Notes under the pieces: generated by a model | What the model saw: the letters and a program-made list of their open reading frames with translations, nothing else | Database searches by the model: none | Told to the model about the DNA's origin: nothing | Made by a program: the position numbers and the translations under genes | Shown here: piece after piece, positions 37,901-46,523 of the stretch | Numbering within the stretch: position 1 is the first letter of the stretch | Layout of the letters: each line of letters starts with the position of its first letter | DNA from: Zygosaccharomyces rouxii | Lineage: Eukaryota > Ascomycota > Saccharomycetes > Saccharomycetales > Saccharomycetaceae | Direction of reading: 5' to 3' | DNA: 64,000 nucleotides | Assembly (NCBI RefSeq): GCF_000026365.1 | Contig: NC_012992.1 | Coordinates: 868,001 to 932,000 of the forward strand

Positions 37901-39218
37901 ATCTTTGATTCTTCTTGTTCTGAGTTCTTGTAATTGGATTGAACATAACATCGAAGGAAAAAGTGGGTAAATCAGGATCTTCCTCTCTGTTAGGGAGGCA
38001 ACATATTGGTTTACTGTACCACGACATTTGCACTGAACGGGGACGAGAGTTATACAAATGAGGAAATGCTATTCGATATTCACTTCGTATCTGAACTCTG
38101 AAAATGATTCTATCGATCGAATTAAATTCATTGTAATCCTCTTCTTCCTCGTGGGGATACAGTGGTTCAAATTTGGGACCACCCGGTATAGCATTATTCA
38201 ATGCTTTGGATGTAAAAAAAGATTTCTTATCAAAAAGATAGTAATGGTTATCATCATGAATTTCACTCTTAAGAGGGGTGGATAGTCTGTTTAAATTAGC
38301 CATAATTTGTGGCGAAAGATACCATGTCTTGTAAGATGTTCCATTAACTTTTCCCTGGTTATTTATAAGCGGCTTTGAGTCGTAAAGCCATTCTTTTACC
38401 AATTTATCCTCATAATTGTCCAGTTGCAAGTATATTGGATTTGGGGGCTCTAGCGTTTGAATATTGTCGGAATAGGATACTGGCGGTTCATCGTCATCAA
38501 AAGGAGGGAATCTCATCCTCTTGAAATGAGTTCTGTCACGCTTTTCCCTTCTCATGGCAAGCCACATAGTCGACCATTGAGCAATGTATACAGGTTCGAT
38601 GACTCTTGGAATCTCGTTGACGAAAGTGATGGCGCCCGTAGCGTGATAAAGCACCTTGACCGTTTTTACTTGTTCCCAGGGTTGTGGCATATTTTCTAAA
38701 AGTTTCAAAATTGCGTGAGGCATGTACTTCAAAGCTCCCAAGAAAGCTCTCTTCTCGTGATTGAATCTTTTCGATGTCATATCCGTATGGCTTTCAATAA
38801 TCTTTCTTAAATGTTCGGGTGGTAACTCAGGCTTTTGAGCTTGAACTTGGCCCCTTCCAGATTTCTTGAGCTTTTTCAACTTTTTGCGGCTAACCTTGGA
38901 AACCTTTCCATCCTCTAATTTCCTTTTCATCCCATTCGGCAGCTTCCCATTAAGCACATTATCTAAATTGTTCATTTTATCATTTCCATCATTAATTGTT
39001 GGTGGGGGGAGAGGCGGTGGCATTGATGGTGAAGGTGGCGGTGGTGGTTGCTCCATGAAATCTGCATCATCGTCAAGACCCGGGGGAGGAGGTGGTGGTA
39101 ACATGTTATCATCATTATCATCTAATGGAGGTGGTGGGGGTGGCGGAAGCTCCATGCCATCGGGCTCAAATAGCTCCGGTGGGGGAGGAGGTGGTGGTGG
39201 AGAATCAGAATTATTCAT
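31998..39218 (-). CDS. PRP8: U5 snRNP core splicing factor Prp8
   Basis: Prp8 is the central protein scaffold of the spliceosome active site. At 2406 residues it is nearly identical in size to S. cerevisiae Prp8 (2413) and is by far the largest gene here. The N-terminus has three polyproline runs broken by acidic spacers (residues 8 to about 75). Then come the conserved N-terminal domain ([18 protein letters not shown]), the reverse-transcriptase-like large domain, the RNase H-like domain around 1850-2080 ([19 protein letters not shown]), and the C-terminal MPN/Jab1 domain (about 2160-2400), which ends in the flexible acidic tail that regulates Brr2. The ATG at 39216-39218 begins MNNSDSPP; a TTG two codons earlier is not preferred. 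Few introns are visible in this window. Confidence 0.98.
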   Translation of the reverse strand: MNNSDSPPPPPPPPELFEPDGMELPPPPPPPLDDNDDNMLPPPPPPGLDDDADFMEQPPPPPSPSMPPPLPPPTINDGNDKMNNLDNVLNGKLPNGMKRKLEDGKVSKVSRKKLKKLKKSGRGQVQAQKPELPPEHLRKIIESHTDMTSKRFNHEKRAFLGALKYMPHAILKLLENMPQPWEQVKTVKVLYHATGAITFVNEIPRVIEPVYIAQWSTMWLAMRREKRDRTHFKRMRFPPFDDDEPPVSYSDNIQTLEPPNPIYLQLDNYEDKLVKEWLYDSKPLINNQGKVNGTSYKTWYLSPQIMANLNRLSTPLKSEIHDDNHYYLFDKKSFFTSKALNNAIPGGPKFEPLYPHEEEEDYNEFNSIDRIIFRVQIRSEYRIAFPHLYNSRPRSVQMSWYSKPICCLPNREEDPDLPTFSFDVMFNPITRTQNKKNQRSDNDEFTLNEDFTALMTNEELELPETKDAFDLYHSPYPFNKNSGRMVRAQDVTLVKNWYLQRSDQDFPLKTRVSYQRLLKSHVFNELKTKKPADVKKVKLLKSLRNTKYFQQTTIDWVEAGLQLCRQGHNMLNLLIHRKGLTYLHLDYNFNLKPTKTLTTKERKKSRFGNAFHLMREILKMIKLLVDAHVQFRLGNVDAFQLADAIYYIFNHLGHLTGIYRYKYKVMHQIRACKDLKHVVYHRFNKIIGKGPGCGFWQPAWRVWIFFMRGIIPLLERWLGNLLVRQFEGRNNEIIKTTTKQRADAYFDLELRASVMKDILEMIPEGIRQDKARTILQHLSEAWRCWKANIPWDVPGMPIPVKKIIERYVKAKADGWVSGAHSNRERIKKGTHVEKTALKKNLGRMTRLWIKYEQERQQQIEKNGPEITPDEATAIFSTMVDWLEKRDFSPIPFPPLAYKNDTKILVLTLENLKDAYGSKVRLNSAEREELALIEAAYDNPHETLNRIKKYLLTQRVFKPVELSMVDHYQNIAPVYTVDPLEKLTDLYLDQYLWYEADERKLFPNWIKPSDSEIPPLLTYKWCQGVNNLSEVWDVSKGQSTVMMETKLEEMAEKIDFTLLNRLLRLIVDPNIADYMTAKNNVILNYKDMSHVNKYGLIRGLQFSSFIYQYYGLMMDILMLGIDRAMDFAGPPNDPNDFLQLKHPSVEKKQPIKLYARYLDTVYVLFHFEEEEANELTDDYLSENPDPNFSNAVGYNNKRCWPRDARMRLVREDVNLGRAVFWEMQGRVPASLTKIKWDNSFVSIYSKNNPNLLFSMCGFEVRILPKQRTNEVISTGEGVWDLIDERTKQRTAKAFLKVSQEEIERFDSKIRGILMGSGSTTFSKVASKWNTALLSLFTYFREAIVATEPLLDILVKSETKIQNRVKLGLNSKMPTRFPPAVFYTPKELGGLGMLSASHILIPAADRTYSRQTDTGITHFRAGMTHDDDKLIPTIFRYITTWENEFLDSQRVWAEYATKRQEAIQENRRIAFEELESSWDRGIPRISTLFQRDRHTLAYDRGHRIRREFKQFSLERNSPFWWTNAHHDGKLWNLNAYRTDVIQALGGIETILEHTLFKGTGFSSWEGLFWEKAAGFEDSMQFKKLTHAQRTGLSQIPNRRFTLWWSPTINRANVYVGFLVQLDLTGIFLHGKIPTLKISLIQIFRAHLWQKIHESIVFDLCQILDGQLDVLQIESVNKEAVHPRKSYKMNSSAADITVNSIHQWEVCKPSLLHATNDNFKAALTDKMWVDVQLRYGDYDSHDISRYVRAKFLDYTTDSVSMYPSPTGVMVGIDLAYNMYDVYGNWFNGLKPLMQNSMRTIMRANPALYVLRERIRKGLQIYQSNVQEPFLNSSNYAELFNNDTKLFVDDTNVYRVTVHKTFEGNVATKAINGCIFTLNPKTGHLFLKIIHTSVWAGQKRLSQLAKWKTAEEVSALVRSLPKEEQPKQIIVTRKAMLDPLEVHMLDFPNISIRPTELRLPFAASMAIDKLSDTVLKATEPQMLLFNIYDDWLERVSSYTAFSRIILLLRGLKTNEEKAKMILLGDPTIPIKSHHLWPSFTDEQWIEVESKMRDLILEEYSKKYNVNISSLTQTEIKDLILGQDVKAPSVRRQKMAELEAAKNDSTRDDELETGASTVMKTKTVNAQGEEIVVVTSANYENQAFSSKNEWRKNAIANSLLYLRLRNIYIASEDFIEEKPVFVLPRNLLKKLVEISDVKIQVAAYLYGSSPADHPNIKEIKTIALIPQLGNSKAVQLGKIPNGDTNPQLDGLELLGWIHTQTEDIKFMTAFDVATHADLFSSVKREAIDLTVCLAQGSVSLAAYNLTDEGYSWGIQNKDVITTTPEEFDPSYSEHAQLLLSERIMGNFLVPSTDVWNFTFSGATFDPSLDYELKVGIPLEFYNEMHRVIHFMQFNELAGDEALEAEQEDVLA

Positions 39219-39458
39219 CTGCAACTTTAGGAACCTAACTCGGCTTGAAAAGCTTTACTCTTTTATTCTTCTTGTTGTAAATCATCGGTCCAATCTACAT
39301 GTTTAGCTTCAGTTCTAAACTCATCGGCTAGTTGAAGAGCGAGAGTGGTTACCCGAATATATAAAGGCGGACAGGGAAGAGTGCATGTAAGATAGATTTT
39401 AACCGCCCAGATTGTTTCAGACTTAATCCTTATATATCTATTTTAGTTGTATATTTAA

Positions 39459-41345
39459 TCATTGAATTCTTCTTCGGCATTCTCTCGCTATGGCTCTTGC
39501 CTCTTCTATCTCTTGAGATGTGCCATGCGATACACCAACCGCGTAATTGTATGCCTCTTCGAAATTCTTCCTTTTAGCTTCATATTTAGCCAACCAAAGT
39601 CTTGCTTTTGCAGTTTCATCAGTGACAAGACCTTCTGTGAACTTTTCTACTTCAACACAACGCACCATAAATTCTTTACAACTATCGAGTTCATGAATTT
39701 GTTCGTACAAGTCTGCGAGACGGTATAATATTACGGAATCCTGATCCGCATGTAATGACAATTGTAGTGCTCTTTCATAACATTTGATAGCTTCTTGTCT
39801 ATTACCGACTTTAGCATAGCAGGCTGCCAATGCCTGCCACATTCGTCTATCGAGTGGTTTTAAAGTGCATGCCTTTTGAAAATAGTAAAGGGAGTAAAGA
39901 TGCATATCCAACACCTCATAAGCCTGTCCTAATCCGTACCATGCCTTGAAATCTCTTGCATTTATGTCAACAGCACGGCGGTAGCATTCGATGGCAGCAT
40001 GAGAATTCTTCAGTTCGACGAATTCATGGCCCATTAGCGTCCAGGCACTAGTACAATTTTTGTTCAGCGTGAGAGCTCTTCTGAAGTACATGATAGATTT
40101 TTCATGCTCTTGTCGAGCACTGTAGTAATTGGCTACAATGCAGCAGGTCTCTGGCCTAAATTTATCCACTTGTGAAGTGAATTGTGCCAGATATGCCAAT
40201 TTTGAATGTTTTTGCATCACGTACAAAATGTTGGAATAGGTATCTAGATCATCCAGCCTATATGGATCTGATTTAACCACTTCGTTAAATAAACTTTCGG
40301 AATTCAAATAATCCATGTAATTGTAAGTTATCAATGCATTTTGAGCCTTCAGATAAGCGAAATTGGGGAAAAATCCATGTAAGTATTCAAGTTCATGAGC
40401 AAAATCATAAGTATTACCACTAAATTCTTGGAAAAGTACCAATTTGAAGAATCTTATCATAATATTTTGATGAGTATCAGCCTGTGACCCCAAGTTTTCT
40501 GTTGGCTCTAAACAGAATTTTTGATCCAAATATTTTATCAGTAACAGTGATTCATCAGGTCGACTTAAGCAGTCTAATAGCTCAAGCCAGCAAGCCCAAT
40601 TGAAAGAATAACATGATAATGACTTTAAGAAAAAAGACATGGCATGAGCTCTGTTATCATTTAATTTCAGTAGAATACCTTTCAAATAATATAACAATGC
40701 CAATCCAATGCCATTGTTTAGGTGAACCACCGTAGTGTCCAGATAAGAATTCAATTCTCTCAAAATAGTGGAAACGGGGCTCTGATTACTATCACCTGTG
40801 GAAGCCATCCTGGGACTGTTGCTTGCTTGAAAATCTTTTTCGCTCTCATTATCCCCATCACCATTGGGATCTCGATGGGTTGATTGTTTGGGGTTTTTAC
40901 CAGTAGTTAATACACTTTCCATATTCCCACGCACTTTCTTATCCCATGATAGATAATCACAGTATAATTTGTAGAATTTAAGACATGGGTTAGTGACGTC
41001 TTTGAGAAAATATGCGCATCTATCAAACTCTTTACAATCGAATAAGGATGATGCCAATAGATAAAGATCGTATTCTGATTCCGAAAGACCAAAATTGTTA
41101 TGGTGAACTAAAGAATTCTGCAATGATAAATCTATTCTTTTCCTTAGGGGTGATTCATCATCTGCCATACCAGTAGGGATACTTGTTGATGCCTTTGTTG
41201 CAGGCGGCATCTCTGGCATTCCACATAATGCTTCTGCGGACCATTTCGCAGATCTGTGTAACTTCCATTGGGACAATTCCAGCGAGGATTTCCTTAAATT
41301 CGACTTGACATCAGTCAGTAAATATAATTGATTATCAGAGTTCAT
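39459..41345 (-). CDS. CDC23: Anaphase-promoting complex TPR subunit
   Basis: Cdc23 (APC8) is a scaffold TPR subunit of the APC/C ubiquitin ligase. The 628-residue length matches the family (626). The N-terminal 150 residues are helical with an Asp/Ser-rich insert at about 150-200; after it, tandem TPR units run to the end. The best are at 400-530, for example CTSAWTLMGHEFVELKNSHA and FKAWYGLGQAYEVLDMHLYS, followed by RRMWQALAACYAKVGNRQEA. The ATG at 41343-41345 is used; a TTG one codon earlier is ignored. The order PRP8-CDC23-THP2 matches YHR165C-YHR166C-YHR167W. It is divergent from THP2 (208 bp). Confidence 0.96.
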   Translation of the reverse strand: MNSDNQLYLLTDVKSNLRKSSLELSQWKLHRSAKWSAEALCGMPEMPPATKASTSIPTGMADDESPLRKRIDLSLQNSLVHHNNFGLSESEYDLYLLASSLFDCKEFDRCAYFLKDVTNPCLKFYKLYCDYLSWDKKVRGNMESVLTTGKNPKQSTHRDPNGDGDNESEKDFQASNSPRMASTGDSNQSPVSTILRELNSYLDTTVVHLNNGIGLALLYYLKGILLKLNDNRAHAMSFFLKSLSCYSFNWACWLELLDCLSRPDESLLLIKYLDQKFCLEPTENLGSQADTHQNIMIRFFKLVLFQEFSGNTYDFAHELEYLHGFFPNFAYLKAQNALITYNYMDYLNSESLFNEVVKSDPYRLDDLDTYSNILYVMQKHSKLAYLAQFTSQVDKFRPETCCIVANYYSARQEHEKSIMYFRRALTLNKNCTSAWTLMGHEFVELKNSHAAIECYRRAVDINARDFKAWYGLGQAYEVLDMHLYSLYYFQKACTLKPLDRRMWQALAACYAKVGNRQEAIKCYERALQLSLHADQDSVILYRLADLYEQIHELDSCKEFMVRCVEVEKFTEGLVTDETAKARLWLAKYEAKRKNFEEAYNYAVGVSHGTSQEIEEARAIARECRRRIQ

Positions 41346-41553
41346 CAATTGAGGGGTTTAGCGAAACTATATCGGTTTAGTTTTGCATTTAAAGAATGTC
41401 CTTCATGTTGATGATTTCTGTCCAAGGTAGTTTAATGATGATGAGAACCCGCTCGCATCACAAACTTTGATAGCCATAACTACTGTGGAACACAGGTTAG
41501 ATGAATAAAAGCCGTTGAAAAAGGGATTTAAAGTCTATTACTTTGTCGATGCT

Positions 41554-42357
41554 ATGTCTGCAGATTTAGAATTCACGTATTTTGATTCCTTATGTGAGGA
41601 AGACCAGGCTCTTCAGCAGAACTATGAGCAGTTGCAAGATGTTTTACAAATATTAAAAAATTTGGCGGAACCTGGCAAATCAGAGGATGATCAGTTACAA
41701 TCTTTGCAGTATCTGGCAGAATCTCATGAAAAGTTAGTATCTAGCTCCATTGATTTGAGATATACTAAATACAAGACCAGAGAGTCTCAAGTTACCAATG
41801 GTAAAAGGTTTAGACGTAATGAGAATCATAGCAAATTGCAAAATGTGCAAGGTTTGAAAGAGTACGTGACCTTGATGGAACATGTAAATAAGGAATCGCT
41901 AGACTACGTCAACCTTTTACAGAGGCTCTCAGTGGACTTAGCCAAGCAGATTGAAATATCAGATCCTGAAGTAAGTGAATTCGTGGTAGATAATTGGAGC
42001 CCACCAGATGGCATGCAATCCATTCTTGAGCAGTTGGCTAACCCTGATAAAGATTCTACACATTTACAGTCACAATTAGATCAGTATTTGGACCAAATTA
42101 AGATGGAACGTGCTAAATATACCATTGAAAATAAGTATTCATTGCAAGAAACACTGAATGAAGTCAACAAAGAAGTAAATTACTGGAGGAGAAATTGGAA
42201 TGCTATAGAAAATTTGATGTTTGGAGATAGCGCCCATTCCATCAAGAAGATGCTTCAAAGTATTGATCTCTTGAGGGCAAAATTGGAAGAACCAGATCAG
42301 TCGTGTGAAAAGGATTTAAACGTAAATATAAGCACAACCCCAAATCAGGGGAGATAA
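41554..42357 (+). CDS. THP2: THO complex subunit
   Basis: Thp2 is one of the five yeast THO subunits, which couple transcription elongation with mRNP assembly and export and limit R-loops. The 267-residue protein (261 in S. cerevisiae) is almost entirely helical with coiled-coil heptads (DEEDQALQQNY-like N-terminus and SQLDQYLDQIKMERAKYTIE near 185), with no membrane segments or catalytic motif. Identification relies on length, helical character and position between CDC23 and MTG2, exactly as YHR166C-YHR167W-YHR168W. The ATG at 41554 (MSADLEFTYFDSL) is the first in frame; 13 codons further upstream are open from a TTG only. Confidence 0.85.
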   Translation: MSADLEFTYFDSLCEEDQALQQNYEQLQDVLQILKNLAEPGKSEDDQLQSLQYLAESHEKLVSSSIDLRYTKYKTRESQVTNGKRFRRNENHSKLQNVQGLKEYVTLMEHVNKESLDYVNLLQRLSVDLAKQIEISDPEVSEFVVDNWSPPDGMQSILEQLANPDKDSTHLQSQLDQYLDQIKMERAKYTIENKYSLQETLNEVNKEVNYWRRNWNAIENLMFGDSAHSIKKMLQSIDLLRAKLEEPDQSCEKDLNVNISTTPNQGR

Positions 42358-42460
42358 TTGGGGATCTAAGTGTAACGATATTTGTGTAATACCAATATAT
42401 ATCAGTTCTTGTATTATTTCATTCAAATAGCGACTAGTGAAAAAGAAAAAAAATCGATTA

Positions 42461-42486
42461 GATGAGATGAGATGAGATGAGATGAG
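42461..42486 (+). promoter_or_regulatory. MTG2 promoter with five tandem GATGA units
   Basis: Five perfect GATGA units followed by G occupy 42461-42486, 54-79 bp before the MTG2 ATG. They are preceded by an A-rich GAAAAAGAAAAAAAA stretch. The repeat is the same as that upstream of SDA1, so it looks like an expanded PAC core (GATGAG). Confidence 0.65.
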
Positions 42487-42539
42487 CTCTTGTAAGAAGG
42501 TCAAACAGAAAGAGAAGAGACGAATAGTAAGATCTGTAC

Positions 42540-44147
42540 ATGATGCTGAAGCCTAGAAATTTGACCTATGCATCTAGAATTCTCAGATCCAATTCTACGC
42601 TAGCTCCCGATAACTCTCCTCGAGCCGCAGATAATGAACAGTGGTTAGAAAGATTGGGTACTTTGAAGAAAACTGCGTCTAAATCTAAGCAACAAATAAC
42701 TCATGAATCATCAAGTCTCAACAGATTTCCCATTGAAGTAGTTTCCACACCACCAGAGTCCCCTTATATCGATGTTAAGGCTGCTATTGCCAATTTTACA
42801 TCCACAAAATACTTACAAGGGTTTAATAAGCAGAAGCACACTCAAGGAAACTTTGTTGATATTAGAATAGTTAAATGCCGAAGTGGTGATGGTGGTGATG
42901 GGATTGTGTCCTTTTTCAGAGACGCCAATAGATCAGTGGGACCTCCAAATGGAGGTGACGGTGGTGATGGTGGTAGCGTCTACGTGCGAGCTTCTACAGG
43001 TATCAACTCTTTGGCAAAACTCCGCACTACTTATATCGCTGATAATGGATCGAATGGTGCAGCAGATCAACTAGATGGTGCTAGAGGTAAAGACATTTTA
43101 ATCACTGTTCCAGTTGGAACCGTTGTGCGTTGGTGTTTGGATCCTAAGGATGTGAGACAATACATAGTCAAAGAACAGCAATCAAATCCTGGTGCATCCT
43201 TGAGAGATATTCTTAATCAAAATAAGATTTCTATGCATTGTAGTGGAAGATATGAATATGACACCAAGCCTAGAGACATTCAATTATTCAGAAATGCCTA
43301 TGAACCGGGAAAAGGTTGGTTATTTAAGGGAAAAGATGAAGACTATCACCAGAGTAAGGACTGGTTTGTCGATTTAAGTAAGCAAGTAGAGGACTACGAT
43401 CATGCCTTGTACGATTCAGAACTTTCCAACGATAAATTTCCTCTCTATGGACTAGATCTTGGTGTACCAACTGAAAATCCCATCTGCCTTTTGAAAGGCG
43501 GTAAAGGCGGTCTAGGAAACATGCATTTTTTGACTAATATGATAAGAAATCCACGTTTTGCCAAGGCTGGTCGAAGCGGCTTAGAATGCCTATTTCTGTT
43601 CGAATTAAAGAGTATTGCGGATCTTGGTCTAGTGGGTCTACCTAATGCAGGAAAGTCCACCATCCTAAATAAAATTTCCAATGCTAAACCTAAGATTGGG
43701 CATTGGGAATTTACCACTTTGAATCCAAGTATAGGTACTATAAGTCCAGGTATTGATAAACCTAGCTTCACAGTTGCAGATATACCAGGTATCATTGAGA
43801 ATGCTGCACAAGATAAAGGTATGGGTCTTGAATTTTTGAGACACATTGAAAGGTCAAAAGGTTGGGTATTTGTAATTAGTATTGCCAACGAAAATCCTTT
43901 AGAAGATTTCCACATTTTACTTCAAGAATTGGGAGGTATGGAGAAAGTTGGAACTAAGAATGTATTAGTAGTTTGCAATAAAGCCGATATCGATCACGAA
44001 AATCCTCAATCAGTGAATAAGTTTTTACAAATAAGGCAATTTTGTGATGCTAACGGTTGGGATTCGGTCCCTATCAGTGCGCTTAAGAATGAAAATATCG
44101 ATCTTCTATTGGATAAGATGGCCAAATGTGCTGGGAAATTGGTCTAA
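42540..44147 (+). CDS. MTG2: Mitochondrial Obg-type GTPase for large-subunit ribosome assembly
   Basis: Mtg2 is a peripheral inner-membrane GTPase for mitochondrial 54S ribosome assembly. The 535-residue protein (518 in S. cerevisiae) has a basic, Ser-rich mitochondrial leader (MMLKPRNLTYASRILRS), then the glycine-rich Obg fold (about 100-350), whose Gly repeats include CRSGDGGDGIVSF and PPNGGDGGDGGSVYV. The GTPase domain has G1 GLPNAGKS at about 366-373, switch II DIPGIIE, G4 NKAD and SALK near the end. ATG codons at 42540 and 42543 are consecutive, and either could start. The order THP2-MTG2-DBP8 matches YHR167W-YHR169W. Confidence 0.95.
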   Translation: MMLKPRNLTYASRILRSNSTLAPDNSPRAADNEQWLERLGTLKKTASKSKQQITHESSSLNRFPIEVVSTPPESPYIDVKAAIANFTSTKYLQGFNKQKHTQGNFVDIRIVKCRSGDGGDGIVSFFRDANRSVGPPNGGDGGDGGSVYVRASTGINSLAKLRTTYIADNGSNGAADQLDGARGKDILITVPVGTVVRWCLDPKDVRQYIVKEQQSNPGASLRDILNQNKISMHCSGRYEYDTKPRDIQLFRNAYEPGKGWLFKGKDEDYHQSKDWFVDLSKQVEDYDHALYDSELSNDKFPLYGLDLGVPTENPICLLKGGKGGLGNMHFLTNMIRNPRFAKAGRSGLECLFLFELKSIADLGLVGLPNAGKSTILNKISNAKPKIGHWEFTTLNPSIGTISPGIDKPSFTVADIPGIIENAAQDKGMGLEFLRHIERSKGWVFVISIANENPLEDFHILLQELGGMEKVGTKNVLVVCNKADIDHENPQSVNKFLQIRQFCDANGWDSVPISALKNENIDLLLDKMAKCAGKLV

Positions 44148-44199
44148 AGTTAGTCCAAGGCTCGGACTTTTTTGACTTTCTTTGTTGACCCGAGGATGT

Positions 44200-44232
44200 T
44201 GAAAATTTTACAAGCACATCTCATCTCATCGC
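44200..44232 (+). promoter_or_regulatory. DBP8 promoter: RRPE followed by PAC
   Basis: TGAAAATTTT (RRPE, 44200-44209) is followed by CATCTCATCTCATCGC (44217-44232), whose reverse complement GCGATGAGATGAGATG contains a full PAC site and repeated GATGA units. The pair ends 55 bp before the DBP8 ATG, the usual RRPE-PAC order and spacing of ribosome-biogenesis genes. Confidence 0.75.
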
Positions 44233-44286
44233 ATAGGAGGTAGCTAAAAAAAGACCCTTATCGTCCATTCTTCGAAGCTTCTGAAA

Positions 44287-45594
44287 ATGTCTGAAGGTAG
44301 CGTTAAGAGTTTCAAAATTTTAGGAGTCTCCAAATGGCTTGTGGAGACCTTGAATGCCATGAAAATTAGTCAACCGACGACTATTCAAAGTGCATGTATA
44401 CCGGAGATTTTGAAAGGAAGGGATTGTATTGGTGGTGCTAAGACTGGTTCCGGTAAAACCATTGCATTTGGTGCACCTATGTTGACCAAATGGTCGGAGG
44501 ATCCCTGTGGTATGTTCGGAGTAGTGTTGACACCAACCAGAGAACTGGCTATGCAAATTGCGGAGCAATTTACAGCTTTGGGAAGCAATATGAATATTAG
44601 GGTGAGTATCATTGTAGGTGGTGAAGATATTGTTAAACAGGGATTAGAATTACAGAGGAAACCGCACTTTATAATTGCCACCCCGGGTAGATTAGCACAT
44701 CACATTTTGAACAGTGGTGATGATACTGTAGGTGGTTTGATCAGAACAAAATTTTTAGTTCTTGATGAGGCTGATAGTCTTTTAACCGGTACGTTCGCAA
44801 AGGATTTGGCTATATGCATTGGAGCATTGCCCCCCAAGAATAAAAGACAGACGCTTTTGTTTACCGCCACCGTCACAGATCAAGTGAGGGCCCTAGAGAA
44901 TGCGCCCTCTGAAGGGAAACCTCCACTATTTACTTATGAAGTCGCTAGTATGGATAAAGTGGCAATTCCTTCGTCTTTGAAGACTGAATACATCCTAGTA
45001 CCGGAATATGTCAAAGAAGCTTATTTGTATCAATTGCTCACCTGCGAGGATTATAAGGATTCGACCGCCATGGTATTTGTAAATAGAACTATGGCAGCTG
45101 AAATTCTGCGAAGGACCCTATATGCTATGGGAGTGAGAGTAACTTCATTACACTCACAAATGCCACAACAAGAGAGAACGAATTCTTTGCACAGGTTCCG
45201 TGCCAATGCAGCTCGTGTTCTTATTGCTACTGACGTTGCATCAAGAGGTCTTGATATTCCAACGGTTCAGTTAGTGGTTAACTACGACATCCCATCGGAC
45301 CCAGATGTTTTCATCCACAGGTCTGGTCGTACCGCTCGTGCTGGTAGAAGGGGTGATGCTATCTCATTCATAACACAAAGAGATATTTCTAGAATCCAGG
45401 CTATTGAAGAACGTATAAATAAAAAGATGGGAGAGTGTGATAAGGTTCACGATACCGCGGTTATCAGGAAAAGTCTAAACAGTGTTACAAAGGCCAAGAG
45501 AGAATCTTTAATGGCTATGGAGAAAGAAAATTTTGGTGAAAAGAAAATCCAACGTAAGAAGAAAAACCAAAAGGGATTTAGGAGCACAGATTGA
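44287..45594 (+). CDS. DBP8: DEAD-box RNA helicase for 40S ribosome biogenesis
   Basis: Dbp8 is the Esf2-stimulated helicase of 18S rRNA processing in the nucleolus. The 435-residue protein (431 in S. cerevisiae) has all the motifs: Q motif around QPTTIQSACIP, Walker A AKTGSGKT at 51-58, PTRELA, TPGR, DEAD at 160-163, motif III written TAT (LFTATVTD) rather than the usual SAT, then VFVNRT, TDVASRGLDIP and HRSGRTARAGR. The basic tail KKIQRKKKNQKGFR is typical of nucleolar helicases. It follows MTG2 by 139 bp on the same strand, but its own RRPE/PAC pair argues for a separate promoter. Confidence 0.96.
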   Translation: MSEGSVKSFKILGVSKWLVETLNAMKISQPTTIQSACIPEILKGRDCIGGAKTGSGKTIAFGAPMLTKWSEDPCGMFGVVLTPTRELAMQIAEQFTALGSNMNIRVSIIVGGEDIVKQGLELQRKPHFIIATPGRLAHHILNSGDDTVGGLIRTKFLVLDEADSLLTGTFAKDLAICIGALPPKNKRQTLLFTATVTDQVRALENAPSEGKPPLFTYEVASMDKVAIPSSLKTEYILVPEYVKEAYLYQLLTCEDYKDSTAMVFVNRTMAAEILRRTLYAMGVRVTSLHSQMPQQERTNSLHRFRANAARVLIATDVASRGLDIPTVQLVVNYDIPSDPDVFIHRSGRTARAGRRGDAISFITQRDISRIQAIEERINKKMGECDKVHDTAVIRKSLNSVTKAKRESLMAMEKENFGEKKIQRKKKNQKGFRSTD

Positions 45595-45669
45595 TAGATT
45601 GTTTGTATTTAAAATTTTGTAATTAGTCTTGGTATTTTTAATAGTACATTATTATGCAATATCATAAAA

Positions 45670-45687
45670 GCGATGAGCCGAAAAATT
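45670..45687 (+). promoter_or_regulatory. NOP19 promoter PAC site with an adjacent A/T element
   Basis: GCGATGAG at 45670-45677 is a full PAC site, followed directly by GAAAAATT (45680-45687), a weak RRPE match, about 50-60 bp before the NOP19 ATG. Confidence 0.6.
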
Positions 45688-45733
45688 ACTACTGAAGTAT
45701 ACATATATACATGTATACATATTAGAAGCATCG

Positions 45734-46318
45734 ATGGCACAGAGGAAAGAGAACCAGGAGAAGTTAGCTCTGCAGGCAAAACTTAGAAATTCCTTTAGCA
45801 ATATCAACAGTACAGTACTCAACTGGCTTGGTGGTGATCAGGGATCCAATGGAGGACCGGAAGAGCTAAATCGGAGTAAAAAGGAATTCTTTACCTTACC
45901 GCTAGTTGCTACAGGTACGGGACTCAGTTTCAATGACTTAAACAACTCTACAGACATTAATACCGTTGGTGAATTTGTTCAGAGTGATAAGAAAGTAAAG
46001 ACGCTATCCAACAAGAAAAGGAAACCTCAGCATAGATCACAGGCGAATGACAATAGTAATAATATTTACAAGGTGTCAAAAGATGATACAAAGGCCATGC
46101 TTGCCCTCAAGAGAAGAATGAGAAAGGGTAAACTAGAAGAGATGAAGCAAGATCCTTCGAACATTACTGGGAAATTAGAACAGCAGAAACAACCTGTAGT
46201 AGCGCAAGATAGCGGGAGCGAGGAAGACGAACCAAGGATTGAAAAGACCCAAAAGAAATCATTTGGTCTACTGTTTGACAATCAGAAGAAGAAGAAGAAG
46301 AAGAACAGCAACAAATAA
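45734..46318 (+). CDS. NOP19: Small nucleolar protein for 40S maturation
   Basis: Nop19 is an essential component of 90S pre-ribosomes that helps Utp25 join them. The 194-residue protein (196 in S. cerevisiae) has no known fold. The conserved part is the N-terminal third, NQEKLALQAKLRNSFSNINS, then KEFFTLPLVATGTGLSF, which is the family signature as I know it. The rest is Lys/Ser/Asn-rich with a basic cluster (ALKRRMRKGKLEEMKQD) and ends in a run of lysines plus NSNK. In S. cerevisiae NOP19 (YGR251W) and DBP8/NMD3 (YHR169W/YHR170W) are on different chromosomes; here NOP19 lies between them, restoring the ancestral order. Confidence 0.88.
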   Translation: MAQRKENQEKLALQAKLRNSFSNINSTVLNWLGGDQGSNGGPEELNRSKKEFFTLPLVATGTGLSFNDLNNSTDINTVGEFVQSDKKVKTLSNKKRKPQHRSQANDNSNNIYKVSKDDTKAMLALKRRMRKGKLEEMKQDPSNITGKLEQQKQPVVAQDSGSEEDEPRIEKTQKKSFGLLFDNQKKKKKKNSNK

Positions 46319-46378
46319 AAATACTCTATAGGCATAAAATAACAATAATATTTCCTGACCATTGTACTATGATATGTG

Positions 46379-46443
46379 GTCACGTGACAGCTCATCGGAT
46401 ATCTAATATGACAAAATTTTTGCAGAGCTCATCTCATCCCATC
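46379..46443 (+). promoter_or_regulatory. NMD3 promoter: E-box palindrome, PAC core, RRPE and GATGAG units
   Basis: GTCACGTGAC (46379-46388) is followed by CTCATCG (46391-46397, PAC core on the minus strand), AAAATTTTT (46413-46421, RRPE) and CTCATCTCATCCCATC (46428-46443, repeated GATGAG on the minus strand). All lie 80-145 bp before the NMD3 ATG. This is the densest cluster of ribosome-biogenesis elements in the window. Confidence 0.7.
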
Positions 46444-46523
46444 ACAAGCATAATAACTAATAACCAGTCTACAGGTCCACAGGAGGTACACTTTGAATAT
46501 TCATATAGTATCTAACGCCCATT

